Source: Ceratotherium simum simum
Lineage: Eukaryota > Chordata > Mammalia > Perissodactyla > Rhinocerotidae
NCBI RefSeq assembly: GCF_000283155.1
Contig: NW_004454291.1
Location: 104,258 to 168,257, forward strand
Direction of reading: 5' to 3'
DNA: 64,000 nt
Both the position numbers and the translations under genes were made by a program. The notes beneath the pieces are model-generated. The model saw only the letters and a list, made by a program, of their open reading frames with translations. It was not told where the DNA came from and did no database searches. Shown here in pieces: positions 12,601-22,790 of the stretch (position 1 is its first letter; every line of letters begins with the position of its first letter).

Positions 12601-15600
12601 CTTCCCCCTACTCCAAATTTGAACATAGGGAATGGGAATTTAGTGGAGATCTCATGTTTCAGAAGTTGGTGAAAATTGAAGATGTGGCTGATGTGGCTGT
12701 GTCCTTCATCCTGGAGGAATGGGGACATTTGGACCAGTCCCAGAAGTCCCTCTGTAGGGATGACAGGAAGGAGAATTATGGGAGTATTACTTCCGTGGGT
12801 AAGAATTATTTCATCTGCATGGATTAGGACATCTAAATTTTGTTATAAAGAGTATTTCTAGCACATCCTATAAAAGCATGTATGTTTTAATTGCTACGAC
12901 TTTGCTTATTTTTTTCTGTGAAAGTAAATCAGCCTTCGCTTTTTTTTCTTATTCAGCTTATTCTGATTATTTTTATCATAATAAGGGTATGATTGAAGAC
13001 TGATAATGGTTGGGGGATAGTATTTGCAATCCAGCAAATGTTATCTTTTTACCACTTTAAAATAAAAGAGCCTGAAACTAACAGGTTTGGATTTTCATAA
13101 ATTCCACAGTCATGGTACTGTATTCCTTGATGAATTGAATAATTCTTAACTGAGTAATTCCCATTTATGAAAGCATCTCAGACTTGGCTGAATAACCGTT
13201 CATTATAGTAGTTATTACAGTCTATCTCAATAGCATTAATTCTTTTCCTTTCCTCTGATGCATGGATGGCTAGTTATTCACTCCATTACCATTCTCAGAT
13301 CACTCATACGTGTTTGATGATATTTGCCTTATTGGTGTCGACATTTTACATGTCATATCCCTTCTTGGATTTTTTGCCCCAAATGAGGTTTTGAACCTAT
13401 TTTTAACTAACTTATGATCCTGGAAACTAATACATATTCGATTGTATTGCCTGGAGTATTTATTAAAATCTCAGCACTGTGGCAAACATTTTGGAGCTTA
13501 TGGCTTTTAGCTTCTTTTGAATGAATTCTTTTAGAAGAACCACTGTCTATCAAGCACAGTGGCAGACTTTAGATGAAATACATGTATAATGCCAAATTTC
13601 TTTTTAAAAGCATTATACCAATTTACATTGTCTAAAGATTTTAGTTCACTCATAGGCTTTTATTTAAAAAGTAAAATTGACCGCTGCTCTTTTAAATTTT
13701 CCATTTCTTTTATTAATTGACATGCATTTGTATTTCCTTTTCTTTGATTTACTTGTGCATGCCCTCTGCTTGTTTATCTATTAGGATCTTAGTGGTGGTC
13801 TTTCATCTCAAGGAATTATTTATATAGTATAAATATTATCATATTTCATGCACATCTTTTTATTTTCTTCTTTTTGAATTTCAAATACCTGACTTGTCTA
13901 ATTTGAGTCTATTAATATTGTTTTATATTTTTCAATTTACGGGTGTTTAATGGGTTTCAGAGTTGGAGGTTATTGGCAGTTTTTTTTTTTTTTATTGAGT
14001 TAACACTGGTTTATAACATTATATAGATTTCAAATGTACATCATTATATTTTGACTTCTGTATACACTGCACTGTGTTCACCACCAAAAGTCTAGTTTCC
14101 ATCTGTCACTGTACAAATGTCCCCCTTTATCCCTTTTGCCCTACCCCTACCTCCATTCTTTCTGGTAACCACCAATCTGTTCTCCTTATCTGTGTTTGTT
14201 GTTGTTTTTTATCTACCACATATGAGTGAAGTCATACGGTATTTGTCTTTCTCCATCTGACTTGTTTCCCTTAGCATAATACCCTCAAAGTCCATTCACG
14301 TTGCAAATGGCAAGGTTTCATCTTTTTTATGGCTGAGTAATATTCCACTGTCTATATATACACCACATCTTCTTTATCCAGTCATCTGTTGATGGGCATC
14401 TGGGTTGTTTCCATATCTTGACTATTATAAATAATGCTGCAATGAACATAGGGGTGCATATATCTTTTTGAATTAGTATTTTTGTATTCTTTGGATAAAT
14501 ACACAGAAGTGGAATAGCTGGATCTGGTAGTTCTATTTTTAATTTTTGAGGACTCTCCGTACTGTTTTCCATAGTGGCTGCACCAGTTTGCATTCCCACC
14601 AGCAGTGTATGAGGTTTCCCCATTCTCTACATCTTCTCCAACACTTGTTATTTCTTGCCTTTTTAATAATAGCCATTCTGATGGGTGTGAGGTGATATCT
14701 CATTGTAGTTTTGATTTAATTTCCCTAATAATTAGTGACGTTGAACATCTTTTCATGTGCCTGTTGGCCATTGGCACAGTTCTTTTCTCTACCATTCTCC
14801 AAGCAGTTTTAAATTCTTACTTTCTGATTTTTTTTTCTCATTATCCATCTCTTCGTTGCGTCATCTTCAGTATACTCTTCTATATATGTTCAGTGGTTTC
14901 TGCCTCCTTAACTTCTCAGGGAAGGCCACATTGGATAATTTTCATGCCTATGGGTTCCTAATAGTATCAGAAAAGGTCAAGATTTGAAAAGTATCCATCA
15001 GATTTAGAAATGAGATTTTAAAAAATAAATAAAGGAATCTTGGAAACAGCTGTTTCCATGGAGTGACTGGGATGTTTGGGAACAAGAGACAGTTTCATTA
15101 AGATTGCAAAGGAGAGGAAATTTGAGAAAGCTCTTGTAGATAAATGTTCAAGAACTTTGTCTGTGAAGGGGCAGAGGGAGCTGGTCACTGAAAGAGTACG
15201 TGGCTTAGATGGATGGATTATTTCTCTGTGTTCTGTTTTTTTTTGGTGGGAGCAGTTTTAAGTGTACTTAAATGCTACTGGAAAAGAGCTAGTAGGGAGT
15301 GAGTTTGAAATACTGGGGCAAGGAAGAGTGGATAATTGATGTAGGGAGGTCCCTGGAAAACAGGACAGCATGGTGAGATCCAGGGTCCAGGAGGAAGGAT
15401 GGACCTTGATTAGATAGATTGACCTCTTCCACTATGAAACAAGGGGAGGATGAAAGAATAAGGCTGCCAGCAAGTTTGTGGTTGTAGGATGTTCAAGTTC
15501 TTGACTGGATAGCTTTGACTTTCCCTGAAATAGGAGACAAGTCACGTGTTGGGAGTGAGCAGGTGATGGAACAGGGCGTGGAGTAGAGGTTTGAGTGCAG

Positions 15601-18600
15601 TGGAAAACTCTGGTTTTAAAAAGGTCATGCATGCACATAGTAAAAAATACTGAAATAGTGTAAATGGGTATAAAGGGAAGAGTGAATCACCTGTCCCTGG
15701 TCCTCAGTCTCCTAGTCCTTCACAGAGGCAGTGACTGTTACCAGTTTCTTGACTGTATCACTAGACATATTCTGTGTATATGGAAGTTCATGCAAAAATA
15801 GCATACCATACACACTATTCTATTTTTAAATATAATGATATGTCTTGGAGATCATGATGGACATGTTTTGATGTAGCTGCTGAGAAAAATAAGTAGGGAA
15901 ACTAGCCAACCTTAGAAACATAGAAAGTCAGACAGGACATGGTGAGATTGAAGAGCGTGAATTTGTAAAGCACCGAATCTGCCTGATTGGGATTTTTATC
16001 CCTGCCCCCCCAACACACACACTGCATTACTAAGCAGCTGGGCATAGCATTGAGCAAGGAGCACAGTTCTCTGTCAAATATACAAATTAACCAGGAGAAT
16101 CAGCAGAAAGCTTGTCATGTACGTGGAGAAGAGGCGGGGAAAGGGGAACGAAGCAAACCTGTAAGCCGACTGGTATAACGACTTGTGTCATCGCCTTCTC
16201 TGGGAAAGGGCAGTTGTTAATGGCCCCAAAGAGGTGCACTGGGCTAATCTGATTTTTTTCAAATTCACCCCCAGGAAAAGAAAGCCACGAGTTTGTTTGA
16301 CTTGTCGAATGGGAGAGAATTCTAATAAGTTTAAAACATGTGAGCATAAGTAGGTGTGATAACAGAGAAAAGTACCCTGGTAGCTGAGATTACTTGCCTA
16401 GTTAAATGGGGGAGGAACAAACATGTAAAAAGTCTCATTTTGTGAGAGGACTTTTTTGTTTATATGGTTTTTTGTTTCCACTATTAAAATGTCTTTTTAG
16501 GAGGAGAATTAACTAAAAATAGTTATAAATTAAAATTGGAGTTGTCTTCATGGTACAAGAATTATAACTTCTCAAAAAAGGATAGTAATAGTATCTGCCT
16601 CAAAGGGTCATTGTGAGGATTAAATGCCACGAAATCGTAAAGCACTTAGGGGTGTAGTGCCTTGTCCGCAGTACACACTCAGCAAATGTTAGCTCTTATT
16701 ACTGTTATTAGGTTACAAAAAAATTTTATTAGAAAGTTCTCAGTAGGCCATGATCTATCTCTCTAGCATTTCAAAAATAATATTCCCTATTTTTTGTTAA
16801 TTACTGAAGATTTGTCTCTGCAAACCACATTAAACGTGTTTTGAGTGAAATATATGTTGCCAATCCAATTACACAGGGAGCTGAATGCAGTCTCTTAAAC
16901 ATCTGTATTCGTCAATGACTGTTGACTGTAAAGCTAGCTCTTGACAGTGGTAGGTTCTCTGGGTTTGGAAAGAATGCCTTTTTTTCCTTTAGACTAATTC
17001 ATACCATACTGAGATTCTTTGGGGATTTAAAAGCTAGAAAGATCCTCTTTCTTCTCTAGGCTCTGAACAAACAGGAAGAGGAAGGTGAAGACTGGGTTAG
17101 CTGCATAACCCATTAACAAATTTTATTAAGAATAGTTAATATTGTACAGGTATTCACAAACAGGTACTGTATGTAAGTACCATACCAAGAGGTTATCATC
17201 TTCATTAAATAGAATAACTGCTCTCCCAGTCTCATCCCTTTGAACCATTCTTGCCAGCTCTTTCTTCCCTAACCTGTCTCAGTTTCCTGCTTAAATGTTC
17301 TTTATCCCATCCCTATATTGTCAAGTCATTTTACAAATGACTTTGCAAAGTCATTTGTTGCTAGCACATGTTGGTTTCATTTAATTATCCCATATCCCTC
17401 AGTCATTTTCTTTCTTCTAATGCAGGGAATAGCTAATTTTCCCTTTTCCTTGTATTATTTCAGATTATGAGTCCAGGAATGACAATATGGAACTCATAGT
17501 AAAACAGATTTCTGATGAAGCCGAATCACACTGGATGACATCAGGAGGCACTGAAAGAAATGTTCCCCAGAGTCAAGAATTTGGAGAAGTTAGTGACCTT
17601 CATGGCATGGTAGAAAGGTGGCAGGTAAACCCCACTGTGGGGAAATCAAGGCAGAGCCCTTCCCAGAAAAGAGATATTGGTGCCGTCACAGACATTAATC
17701 GTAAGCAAAACACAAACAGCGAGAGAGGTCACAAATGTAACGATTGTGGTAAATTTTTCCTTCAAGCCTCAAACTTCATTCAACATCGGCGAATCCACAC
17801 TGGAGAAAAACCATTCAAGTGTGGTGAATGTGGGAAAAGCTATAATCAGCGTGTGCACCTTACTCAGCATCAGCGAGTCCATACTGGTGAAAAACCCTAT
17901 AAGTGTCAGGTGTGCGGAAAAGCCTTCCGTGTGAGCTCCCACCTTGTCCAGCATCACAGCGTGCACAGTGGAGAGAGACCCTATGGATGCACCGAGTGTG
18001 GGAAAAACTTCAGCCGGCACTCCCATCTGATTGAGCACCTGAAGCGCCACTTCAGAGAGAAAGCCCAAAGATGTATGTGTTAGGAGTTTGTATTCGGAGA
18101 ATAAATGGGGGCAGAACTTATCTTATTAGAACAATAGGACAGATGGATTGTGATACTGGGAGCAGTAGGAAGGGGCAAAGATTATAGTTTATTTCATTAT
18201 TATTATTTATACTTTAACTCATTGTCAAGTTAGTAGGCAAAACCCTATGCCCTCTCTACCATCCCCACAACTTCCCTTTCCCCAGAGATACCTGCTTTCA
18301 GCTCTTACCTGTTTCTTCTGGTAATTCCATATTTTTAAATAATTCTGCTGTTGCTGGACTCATCAATTTTAGACGTTATTTATTGACTTCATTTGTAGTA
18401 AATGAGGATTTTGGTTCTCTTTCATGCTTCTTTCCCTCTTCTCCCTTTTCCTAATTTAGTTATTTCACTTATTGTAAATGATAAAATAATAGAACAGGAA
18501 GTTTGGAGGAAAGAAAGTGGGAGAAAAAAAGATTATCCATAATCCCACCATCCCAACTAGTAGAATTATTATTATTTAGTGTATTTCCTTCTGTCTTCAT

Positions 18601-21600
18601 AAGCCTATTTTTATATATGTGTACTCAGAGGGTACAATTAAGTATTAGACATACACATTTTCCGGTGTTGCTCTGCCCTCCTGTTTTTCATTTTTGACAA
18701 CCTGCCATTGTGTGGAGACATCATAATTTACTCAACTATTTGCCAGTTGAACTTCTAATTTTCTCTCTTTTTTCCTCATAACTGAGTGTATGCCTTTTTC
18801 TATATGTATTTAGAATTATTTCCTTATAGTAGATGCCCGGAAGTGGGATTAGTGGATGACAAAAGCCAAAAACATTTTTATGGCTCTTGATACATATAGC
18901 CAAATTGCTTTCTAAAACAATCATACCACACATGAGAGTATCAGTTGTACTAAATTTCTTCCAGGGTTATCAAAAATTTTTTTTAACAAATAGAGTAAGC
19001 AGAAGAGAATTCTTTGCTATATCCATTTTTGGTAATTTGGTTATGAATAAGTTTGAGTAATTTTCCTACTTGTTTACTTATTTTTTTATCCCTTCAAGTG
19101 ATTTGTATAAGGATGAGATCACCGTAAACTGTTGCTGTGAACTTAAAGGCTCTTATTTATATTCTTCAGAAAATTCTAAGACTGGCCAAAGTTTTTATTT
19201 TTAAATTATGCCTTTGATGTCCCCAAGCCCAGCTACTTGTCATTCATGTTCACCGCCACTGACACCTCTTCCATCTTGGGATAGAAGTTTATGAAGTTCA
19301 TAGTGTCTTTAAAGTTCTGGGTTGAGCTGAGCTGTCTCCTCAGCCAGTTCTACCCCATTCTACTTGGTGGCCGCCTCATTAGGGAAGTGCATCCAATAGC
19401 ACTCTGGATTTGGAAAGCAATTGCTTTAAAATAGTATCTTTTCTTTTATATCTTCCCAGCAATTGTTCTTATGACAAGTTATTAACTAATTGTTCTTATG
19501 ACCTCCCTCCCTCCATGTTTTTTGATCAAAGGAGGAATACCTTGTGTGCTCATCCAGCGGTATTTATTGAGAGCCTCTAGTGCTAAGTTCTTGGGATGCA
19601 GCAGTAAACAGAACAGATACAGTTCATGCCCTCGTGGAGCTGATGGTCTGGTGGGAGTAGCAGATACTGAAGGTGATGAGCATTCCCAAAGGAGAAGTAT
19701 CGGGTGCTGTGGGCAGGAAACTGAAGCTAGAGTGTTGACTAAGGGTGAAGAGAGCGGGAATTGATATATTACCCGTCCTCTTGACGATATTTTTACTGGC
19801 TCATTTCTTTTTTTTCTTGGCTCCTAATCAGGTATTCTTCCAACTCCATAGCCCCTTCATAATCCTTTGCTTCCTTCCCATTCTTCCACTTTATGTCATT
19901 TCTGACCACCCAATTGTGTATTTCTGATCTATCTCATTCTGTCTGCCTACCTCATGTTGGGGTAATGATCCCCTCCACATTTCCACTCCCAATTCAGAAC
20001 TCCTTTCTCTCCTTCCTATATAATAAAAGTGTTTTGCTTATCCCTATGACTGCCTAACCTCAGTCATTCTCACCACCTTTCTAATCAAGCCTCTTCTTTT
20101 TTTATTTTTGTGAGGAAAATCAGCCCTGAGCTAACATCCTTTGCCAATCCTCTTCTTTTTGCTGAGGAAGACTGGCCCTGGGCTAACATCCATACTCATC
20201 TTCCTCTACTTTATATGGGACCCGCCACAGCATGACTTGACAAGCGGTGCATCGGTGTGCGCCTGAGATCCGAACCTGCGAACCCTGGGCCGCCGAAGCG
20301 GAGCATGCGCACTTAACCGCTTGTGCCTCCGGCGTGGCCCCCAAGCCTCTCCTTAGTCTTGTTTTTTCACTGGATAAATACCAAAAGGTTCTTTTTGTTC
20401 CTGTTGGCATCAAGTAAATACATGTAGCCCCCTTTGTTACTCCTATTGCATCATAGTTTCATCTGATTATCCTCTTTCCTGACAGTTTATTTTTCTTCTG
20501 TAAAAGAACTGATGACAGTTGCATTTCCTCTTTATTTTTCCAGGCAATGACAAAAGAAGTAAGAATACAAAATTGAATGTTAAGAAGAAAATTTCAGAAT
20601 TTTCAGAAGCAGACATAGAACTCTCAGGAAAAATCCAAAGAGATGTTTCTCAAGGTCAAGATTTTGGAGAAGGCCATGAACACCAAGGCAAGTTGGATAG
20701 AAAGCAGGGAATTCCTATGAAAGAGATACTAGGACAACCCTCTTCAAAAAGGATAAATTTCAATGATGTCACATACGTCCACAAAAAGTCTTCCACAGGA
20801 GAGAGACCGCATAAATGTAACGAATGTGGAAAAAGCTTTATTCAGAGTGCACATCTTATTCAACATCAGCGAATACACACTGGGGAGAAACCCTTTAAGT
20901 GTGATGAATGTGGGAAAAGCTACAATCAACGTGTGCACCTAACTCAACATCAGCGAGTCCACACTGGTGAAAAACCCTATACCTGTCATTTATGTGGGAA
21001 AGCGTTTAGAGTGAGGTCCCATCTTGTTCAGCATCAGAGTGTGCACAGTGGGGAGAGACCCTTTAAGTGTAACGAGTGTGGGAAAGGCTTTGGGAGGCGT
21101 TCACACCTGGCCGGGCATCTGAGACTCCACTCTAGAGAGAAATCCCATCAGTGCCATGAATGTGGAGAAATCTTTTTTCAGTATGTTAGCCTAATTGAAC
21201 ATCAGGTGCTCCACATGGGTCAGAGAAATGAAAAAAATGGCATTTGTGAGGAGGCATATAGTTGGAACTTAACAGTGATTGAAGATAAGAAGATTGAGTT
21301 ACAAGAGCAGCCTTATAAGTGTGATATATGTGGCAAAGCCTTTAGTTACAGTTCAGACCTTATTCAGCATTACAGAACTCATACTGCAGAGAAAACCCGT
21401 AAATGTGATGTATGTAGAGAAAATGTTGGCCAGTGTTCCCACCTAAAACAACATCAAAAAACCTATTCCAACGTGAAGTCCCATCAGTGTAATGAGTGTG
21501 GCCGAGGCTTCACTCTGAAGTCACATCTTAATCAACATCAGAGAATCCATACTGGCGAGAAACCCTTTCAGTGTAAAGAATGTGGGATGAGTTTCAGTTG

Positions 21601-21670
21601 GAGTTGTAGCCTCTTTAAACATCTGAGAAGTCATGAGAGGACAGATCCCATAAATACCTTAAATGTATAG
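3204..21670 (+). CDS. ZKSCAN5: ZKSCAN5, SCAN-KRAB zinc-finger transcription factor (six coding exons)
   Basis: The gene encodes a nuclear sequence-specific DNA-binding regulator. Joining 3204-3614, 7080-7218, 12297-12379, 12663-12798, 17464-18072 and 20544-21670 at GT/AG sites keeps phase throughout and gives 834 residues (human about 839 by memory). In order: a leader with a SUMO-type site VKVE (27-30), a SCAN domain (about 45-133), a KRAB-like box (212-256), four C2H2 fingers (348-452) and nine more (about 551-823), one of which has Tyr767 in place of the last His. The leader [17 protein letters not shown], the spacer [12 protein letters not shown] and the C-terminal ERTDPINTL are what I recognise as ZKSCAN5 (ZFP95). 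The SCAN domain mediates pairing with other SCAN proteins. The final exon stops about five residues earlier than the human protein I remember. The start was chosen as the first in-frame ATG, matching the human N-terminus. Confidence 0.95.
3835..5100 (-). mobile_element. Ancient L1 (L1ME/HAL1-like) fragment
   Basis: In the first ZKSCAN5 coding intron. AATGACATGATACAAAATTC, then the 'AGAGGCAACCACTGTGAC' block, and later 'TTTGCTGCAATGAATATC' are hallmarks of the 3' end of old LINE-1s read in reverse. It is strongly diverged and carries no frame of its own. Confidence 0.65.
5101..6530. other. Intron sequence with no recognised element
   Basis: This is the rest of the first ZKSCAN5 coding intron. 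I see no exon with splice sites and coding phase, no young repeat and no notable motif. The short open frames here show no family features. Confidence 0.5.
6535..7010 (+). mobile_element. L2 LINE 3' end
   Basis: CACACTGGCCTTCTTATAGTTCC, CTCTCTGCCTGGGACACTTCT and the closing ACACATTAAATATTTGGCAAAGGAATGAATGAA pattern match the L2 3' end, read in three pieces here. It stops about 70 bases before the second coding exon of ZKSCAN5. Confidence 0.65.
7080..7218 (+). CDS. ZKSCAN5: ZKSCAN5 coding exon 2 (linker)
   Basis: 46 codons plus one base. The acceptor is TTGTTAG at 7073-7079 and the donor GTGAGG at 7219. It encodes [20 protein letters not shown]..., the proline- and glutamine-rich linker after SCAN. 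The match to human ZKSCAN5 and the phase 0 to phase 1 fit to both neighbours support it; the frame alone would not have shown it. Confidence 0.9.
7502..7726 (+). mobile_element. ERE SINE with exact target-site duplication
   Basis: GGGGCCGGCCCTGTGGC head, B-box GGTTCAGATCCCGG, then two tail units (ATGTTAGCCCAGGGCC and ATGTTAGCTCAGGG) and an A-rich end. The 14-base duplication AGATCTACAAAAAT flanks it exactly at 7487-7500 and 7727-7740, so it is fairly young. It lacks the CAGCAACTAGAAGGATGTG middle part seen in other copies. Confidence 0.93.
8078..8493 (-). mobile_element. Two adjacent old ERE-type SINEs, possibly one dimer insertion
   Basis: Two antisense copies, about 8098-8280 and 8292-8493, each have a T-rich start, one tail unit (GAGCTAACATCTG; GAGCTAATATCAG) and a B-box complement. 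The outer flanks 8061-8077 (CTATCGGATATATTTTA) and 8494-8510 (CTATCAGGTATATTTTA) match at 15 of 17 bases, while I see no duplication between the two copies. Confidence 0.8.
8895..9040 (-). repeat. MIR SINE fragment
   Basis: TTACTTACGTGGTGCTTACTATG..., TCATTTAACCCTCACCA is the reverse of the MIR core, with the usual 'lost digit' mutations of an old copy. Confidence 0.5.
9160..9560 (-). mobile_element. Possible piggyBac-like transposase relic
   Basis: On the minus strand, broken frames read [16 protein letters not shown] and then [18 protein letters not shown]. The second phrase recalls the region before the catalytic domain of mammalian piggyBac-derived proteins. Stops interrupt it and I see no terminal inverted repeats, so this could be chance. 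Confidence 0.25.
10115..10325 (-). repeat. MIR SINE fragment
   Basis: GAAGCTGAGGCCTAGAAAAG, TTAAGTAATTTGTCCAAGG and TCACAAAGCTATTACGTG are the reversed MIR core in the expected order. Confidence 0.65.
10545..10785 (-). mobile_element. ERE SINE with 19-base target-site duplication
   Basis: Antisense copy with two tail units, a long T run and head complement GGGGGCCGGCCCC. CTAGATTCATCCCTTTCTT flanks it exactly at 10526-10544 and 10786-10804, which marks a recent insertion. Confidence 0.95.
11150..11465 (+). mobile_element. L2 LINE 3' fragment
   Basis: AAGGCTTTCCTGATGCTCTG, then GACAGTGAAGTTTTTGAAGG and a 'CTAAATGGCTGACTAA' end match the L2 3' region, diverged. Confidence 0.45.
11595..11845 (+). 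mobile_element. ERE SINE, GCGCAAGTGG subfamily
   Basis: GGGGCCGGCCCGGTGGCGCA head, B-box GTTCGGATCCCGGGCGCGC, a small duplication just before it (GTTCGCCAGTTCGG) and two tail units. AGAAATGCAAA repeats on both sides as the target duplication. The duplicated GTTCG is shared with the copy at 24113. Confidence 0.92.
12297..12379 (+). CDS. ZKSCAN5: ZKSCAN5 coding exon 3 (linker)
   Basis: 83 bases between acceptor CCCCCTCAG (ends 12296) and donor GTGAGC (12380). With the carried base it encodes [19 protein letters not shown] and on to SAGSQ, matching the ZKSCAN5 linker. It ends in phase 0. Confidence 0.9.
12663..12798 (+). CDS. ZKSCAN5: ZKSCAN5 coding exon 4 (variant KRAB box)
   Basis: The acceptor is CATGTTTCAG (ends 12662) and the donor GTAAGA (12799); it ends with one carried base. 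It encodes [20 protein letters not shown]..., a KRAB A-box. The DVAV, EEW and ENY parts are present, but the usual VMLENY reads DRKENY (245-250). Cys242 stands where most KRAB boxes, and human ZKSCAN5 as I recall it, have Tyr. A box changed at this place is not expected to recruit TRIM28 strongly. Confidence 0.9.
12799..13977. other. Intron, AT-rich, nothing recognised
   Basis: AT-rich intron sequence between the KRAB exon and the L1 copy. Parts may be very old LINE sequence, but I cannot place any block with confidence and see no exon. Confidence 0.4.
13978..14772 (-). mobile_element. L1 LINE 3' end with ORF2 C-terminus
   Basis: The reversed L1 opens with a T run (13981-13993) and runs through the 3' UTR into ORF2. 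On the minus strand, pieces read [20 protein letters not shown] and [13 protein letters not shown], the usual ORF2 C-terminus, broken by frameshifts. It is 5'-truncated and inactive. It lies in ZKSCAN5 intron 4. Confidence 0.85.
14773..15620. other. Intron, no clear feature
   Basis: I see no exon or young repeat. Part of 15290-15600 has weak L2-like wording (AGGAGGAAGGATGGACC) that I cannot confirm. Confidence 0.35.
15625..15870 (-). mobile_element. Ancient L1 (L1ME-like) fragment
   Basis: GGTATAAAGGGAAGAGTGAATC, then GGCAGTGACTGTTACCAGTTTC and CATACCATACACACTATTC follow the reversed 3' end of old LINE-1s. Confidence 0.5.
15871..16577. other. Intron, nothing recognised
   Basis: Part of ZKSCAN5 intron 4. 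The open frames on both strands here are short and unlike known families. Confidence 0.35.
16578..16725 (+). repeat. MIR SINE fragment
   Basis: TATCTGCCTCAAAGGGTCAT, TGTGAGGATTAAATGCC and AGCAAATGTTAGCTCTTATT are the 3' half of MIR in sense orientation. Confidence 0.7.
17464..18072 (+). CDS. ZKSCAN5: ZKSCAN5 coding exon 5 (first four zinc fingers)
   Basis: The acceptor is TTATTTCAG (ends 17463). The donor GTATGT at 18073 was chosen because it alone rebuilds the codon TGC and the known ...AQRC-NDKRSKN... junction; reading on would stop within two codons. It encodes a spacer ([16 protein letters not shown]) and fingers with C-x2-C, H-x3-H and TGEKP linkers. Helix residues at -1, 2, 3 and 6 read QSNQ, QVHQ, VSHQ and RSHE. 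Confidence 0.93.
18190..19140 (-). mobile_element. Ancient L1 (L1ME-like) fragment
   Basis: CAACTTCCCTTTCCCCAGAG, 'CCACCATCCCAACTAG', 'CAACTATTTGCCAGTTGAAC' and 'AAATTGCTTTCTAAAACAA' follow the reversed 3' end of old LINE-1s. It lies in the intron between the two finger exons. Confidence 0.5.
19141..19534. other. Intron, nothing recognised
   Basis: No exon, SINE or motif of note. It lies between the old L1 and an L2 fragment. Confidence 0.35.
19535..19770 (-). mobile_element. L2 LINE 3' fragment, antisense
   Basis: GTATTTATTGAGAGCCTCTA, AGCAGTAAACAGAACAGATAC and CATGCCCTCGTGGAGCTGATG are the reversed L2 3' end in order. Confidence 0.65.
20096..20340 (-). mobile_element. ERE SINE
   Basis: Antisense copy with two tail units (CCTGAGCTAACATCC, CCTGGGCTAACATCC), B-box complement GATCCGAACC and head complement GCGTGGCCCC. 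It is flanked by AAGCCTCT on both sides. It lies 200 bases before the last ZKSCAN5 exon. Confidence 0.9.
20544..21670 (+). CDS. ZKSCAN5: ZKSCAN5 final coding exon (nine zinc fingers)
   Basis: The acceptor is TTATTTTTCCAG (ends 20543); the stop is TAG at 21668-21670. It encodes residues 460-834. The spacer and first four fingers repeat those of the preceding exon; after a 30-residue insert ([16 protein letters not shown]...) four more fingers follow. The seventh finger of the exon has Tyr767 where the last zinc-binding His belongs. The ending ...[11 protein letters not shown] is about five residues shorter than the human protein as I recall it. Confidence 0.94.
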
Positions 21671-22790
21671 ATGTTTCTATTGTAGGACAGCTCTTCCGCA
21701 GTTTTAGAGAAACGTTCCTGAAGAGAAACCCTACTCCTGTAATGAATGTAATAACAACTTCAGGCATTTCTCCAACTTAACCATCAAACCTACAGATATG
21801 TTGAAATCTTCAGTTAGAACTTAGGAACACTGGAGAATGCACAATAAATAGGTATCTATTTGCTTTTCCCGTCAAGAAATGCTTTCATTAGCATCTTCAT
21901 ACTTGAGATTTTAGACAAAGGAGAACCTGCGGATATGGAGGGTGAAGGAAAGCCTTCAGATGGCACTCGTTCTTCATCTGAATTTCAGAACATTGACACT
22001 GGGAAAAGCCTCATGAATGCAGTAGAAATAAGCTTTGTTTGTGGTTTCTGCCTTGTTTGACAGCTTATCTAGTCAGGGAAGAGCACACAGAAAGAGAAAG
22101 CGCTCTTTGGCATGATATCTGTTTTGGTACCTCAGCAATGAGCCTTTTCTAGAAATGATTACCCCAGCCACTAGAATACTTCAGTCATTGTTCCCATCTG
22201 GAGTATTAAACCCTTTGAAAAGCAATGGACTTAAGGTATTTATATTTTGGCAAAATTGGGATCCGGAGGCTGGATGGTATGCATTCCTGCTGCCTTATTC
22301 GATTTACAACTTCTCCATGGAACCCTCTCTGCCTTTTTGTTCTGTTTTGATTCTAGCATCAAGGTTAGCTAGTAGAAAGAGGAGTTAAGATTGTAAGTGG
22401 AGAAGAAGCTGTGTTGGTCAGTCGCATCTTGAGTTGAGGGGAGAGGGACCTTAGGGGAACAGAGAAGAGAAAACAGTCCAAACCACTGTGGACCCACAAG
22501 AATGAAGGCAGCTGCATCCAGAGAAGGAATTGGACTAAGTTGAATTAAGAATTGTGGTCCAAGCAGTGTGTGTCCCAATTCCGAGTGCCCGGAGAGAGGG
22601 CTGTCCCCTAGGATAATGGCAGATAGAATGAGTTTCAATTTGAGTTGCAGCTAGATTTGAAAGTAAACGGTAATTTGGAGCGGGGAGGACATGGCCTGGT
22701 TAGCCCTACCTTGTGGGAAGGTCTGGGTAGGAGTTGTGGGAGAAAGATGACATGGAAAAGAGGGTTAACTTGATGTGTTAGAGAGAGGGA
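21671..22790 (+). other. ZKSCAN5: ZKSCAN5 3' UTR and downstream
   Basis: It begins with decayed zinc-finger coding sequence (21712-21800 reads EEKPYSCNEC...FRHFSNL before a frameshift), and has a weaker echo near 21994 (HTGKSLMNA). A poly(A) signal lies at 21843 and further ones at 22845 and 22856. The transcript end cannot be fixed. The rest shows no feature. Confidence 0.55.
21843..21848 (+). terminator. ZKSCAN5: Candidate ZKSCAN5 poly(A) signal
   Basis: AATAAA stands 173 bases past the stop codon. Further AATAAA copies at 22845, 22856 and 23772 could serve longer transcripts. Confidence 0.4.

Noticed and set aside
14327..14623. 98-codon minus-strand frame as a gene
   Set aside because: It is the C-terminal part of L1 ORF2, broken by frameshifts.
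17769..18068. Open frames opposite the zinc-finger exons (also 20744-20938 and 62839-63339)
   Set aside because: These are shadows of the repetitive finger code on the other strand.
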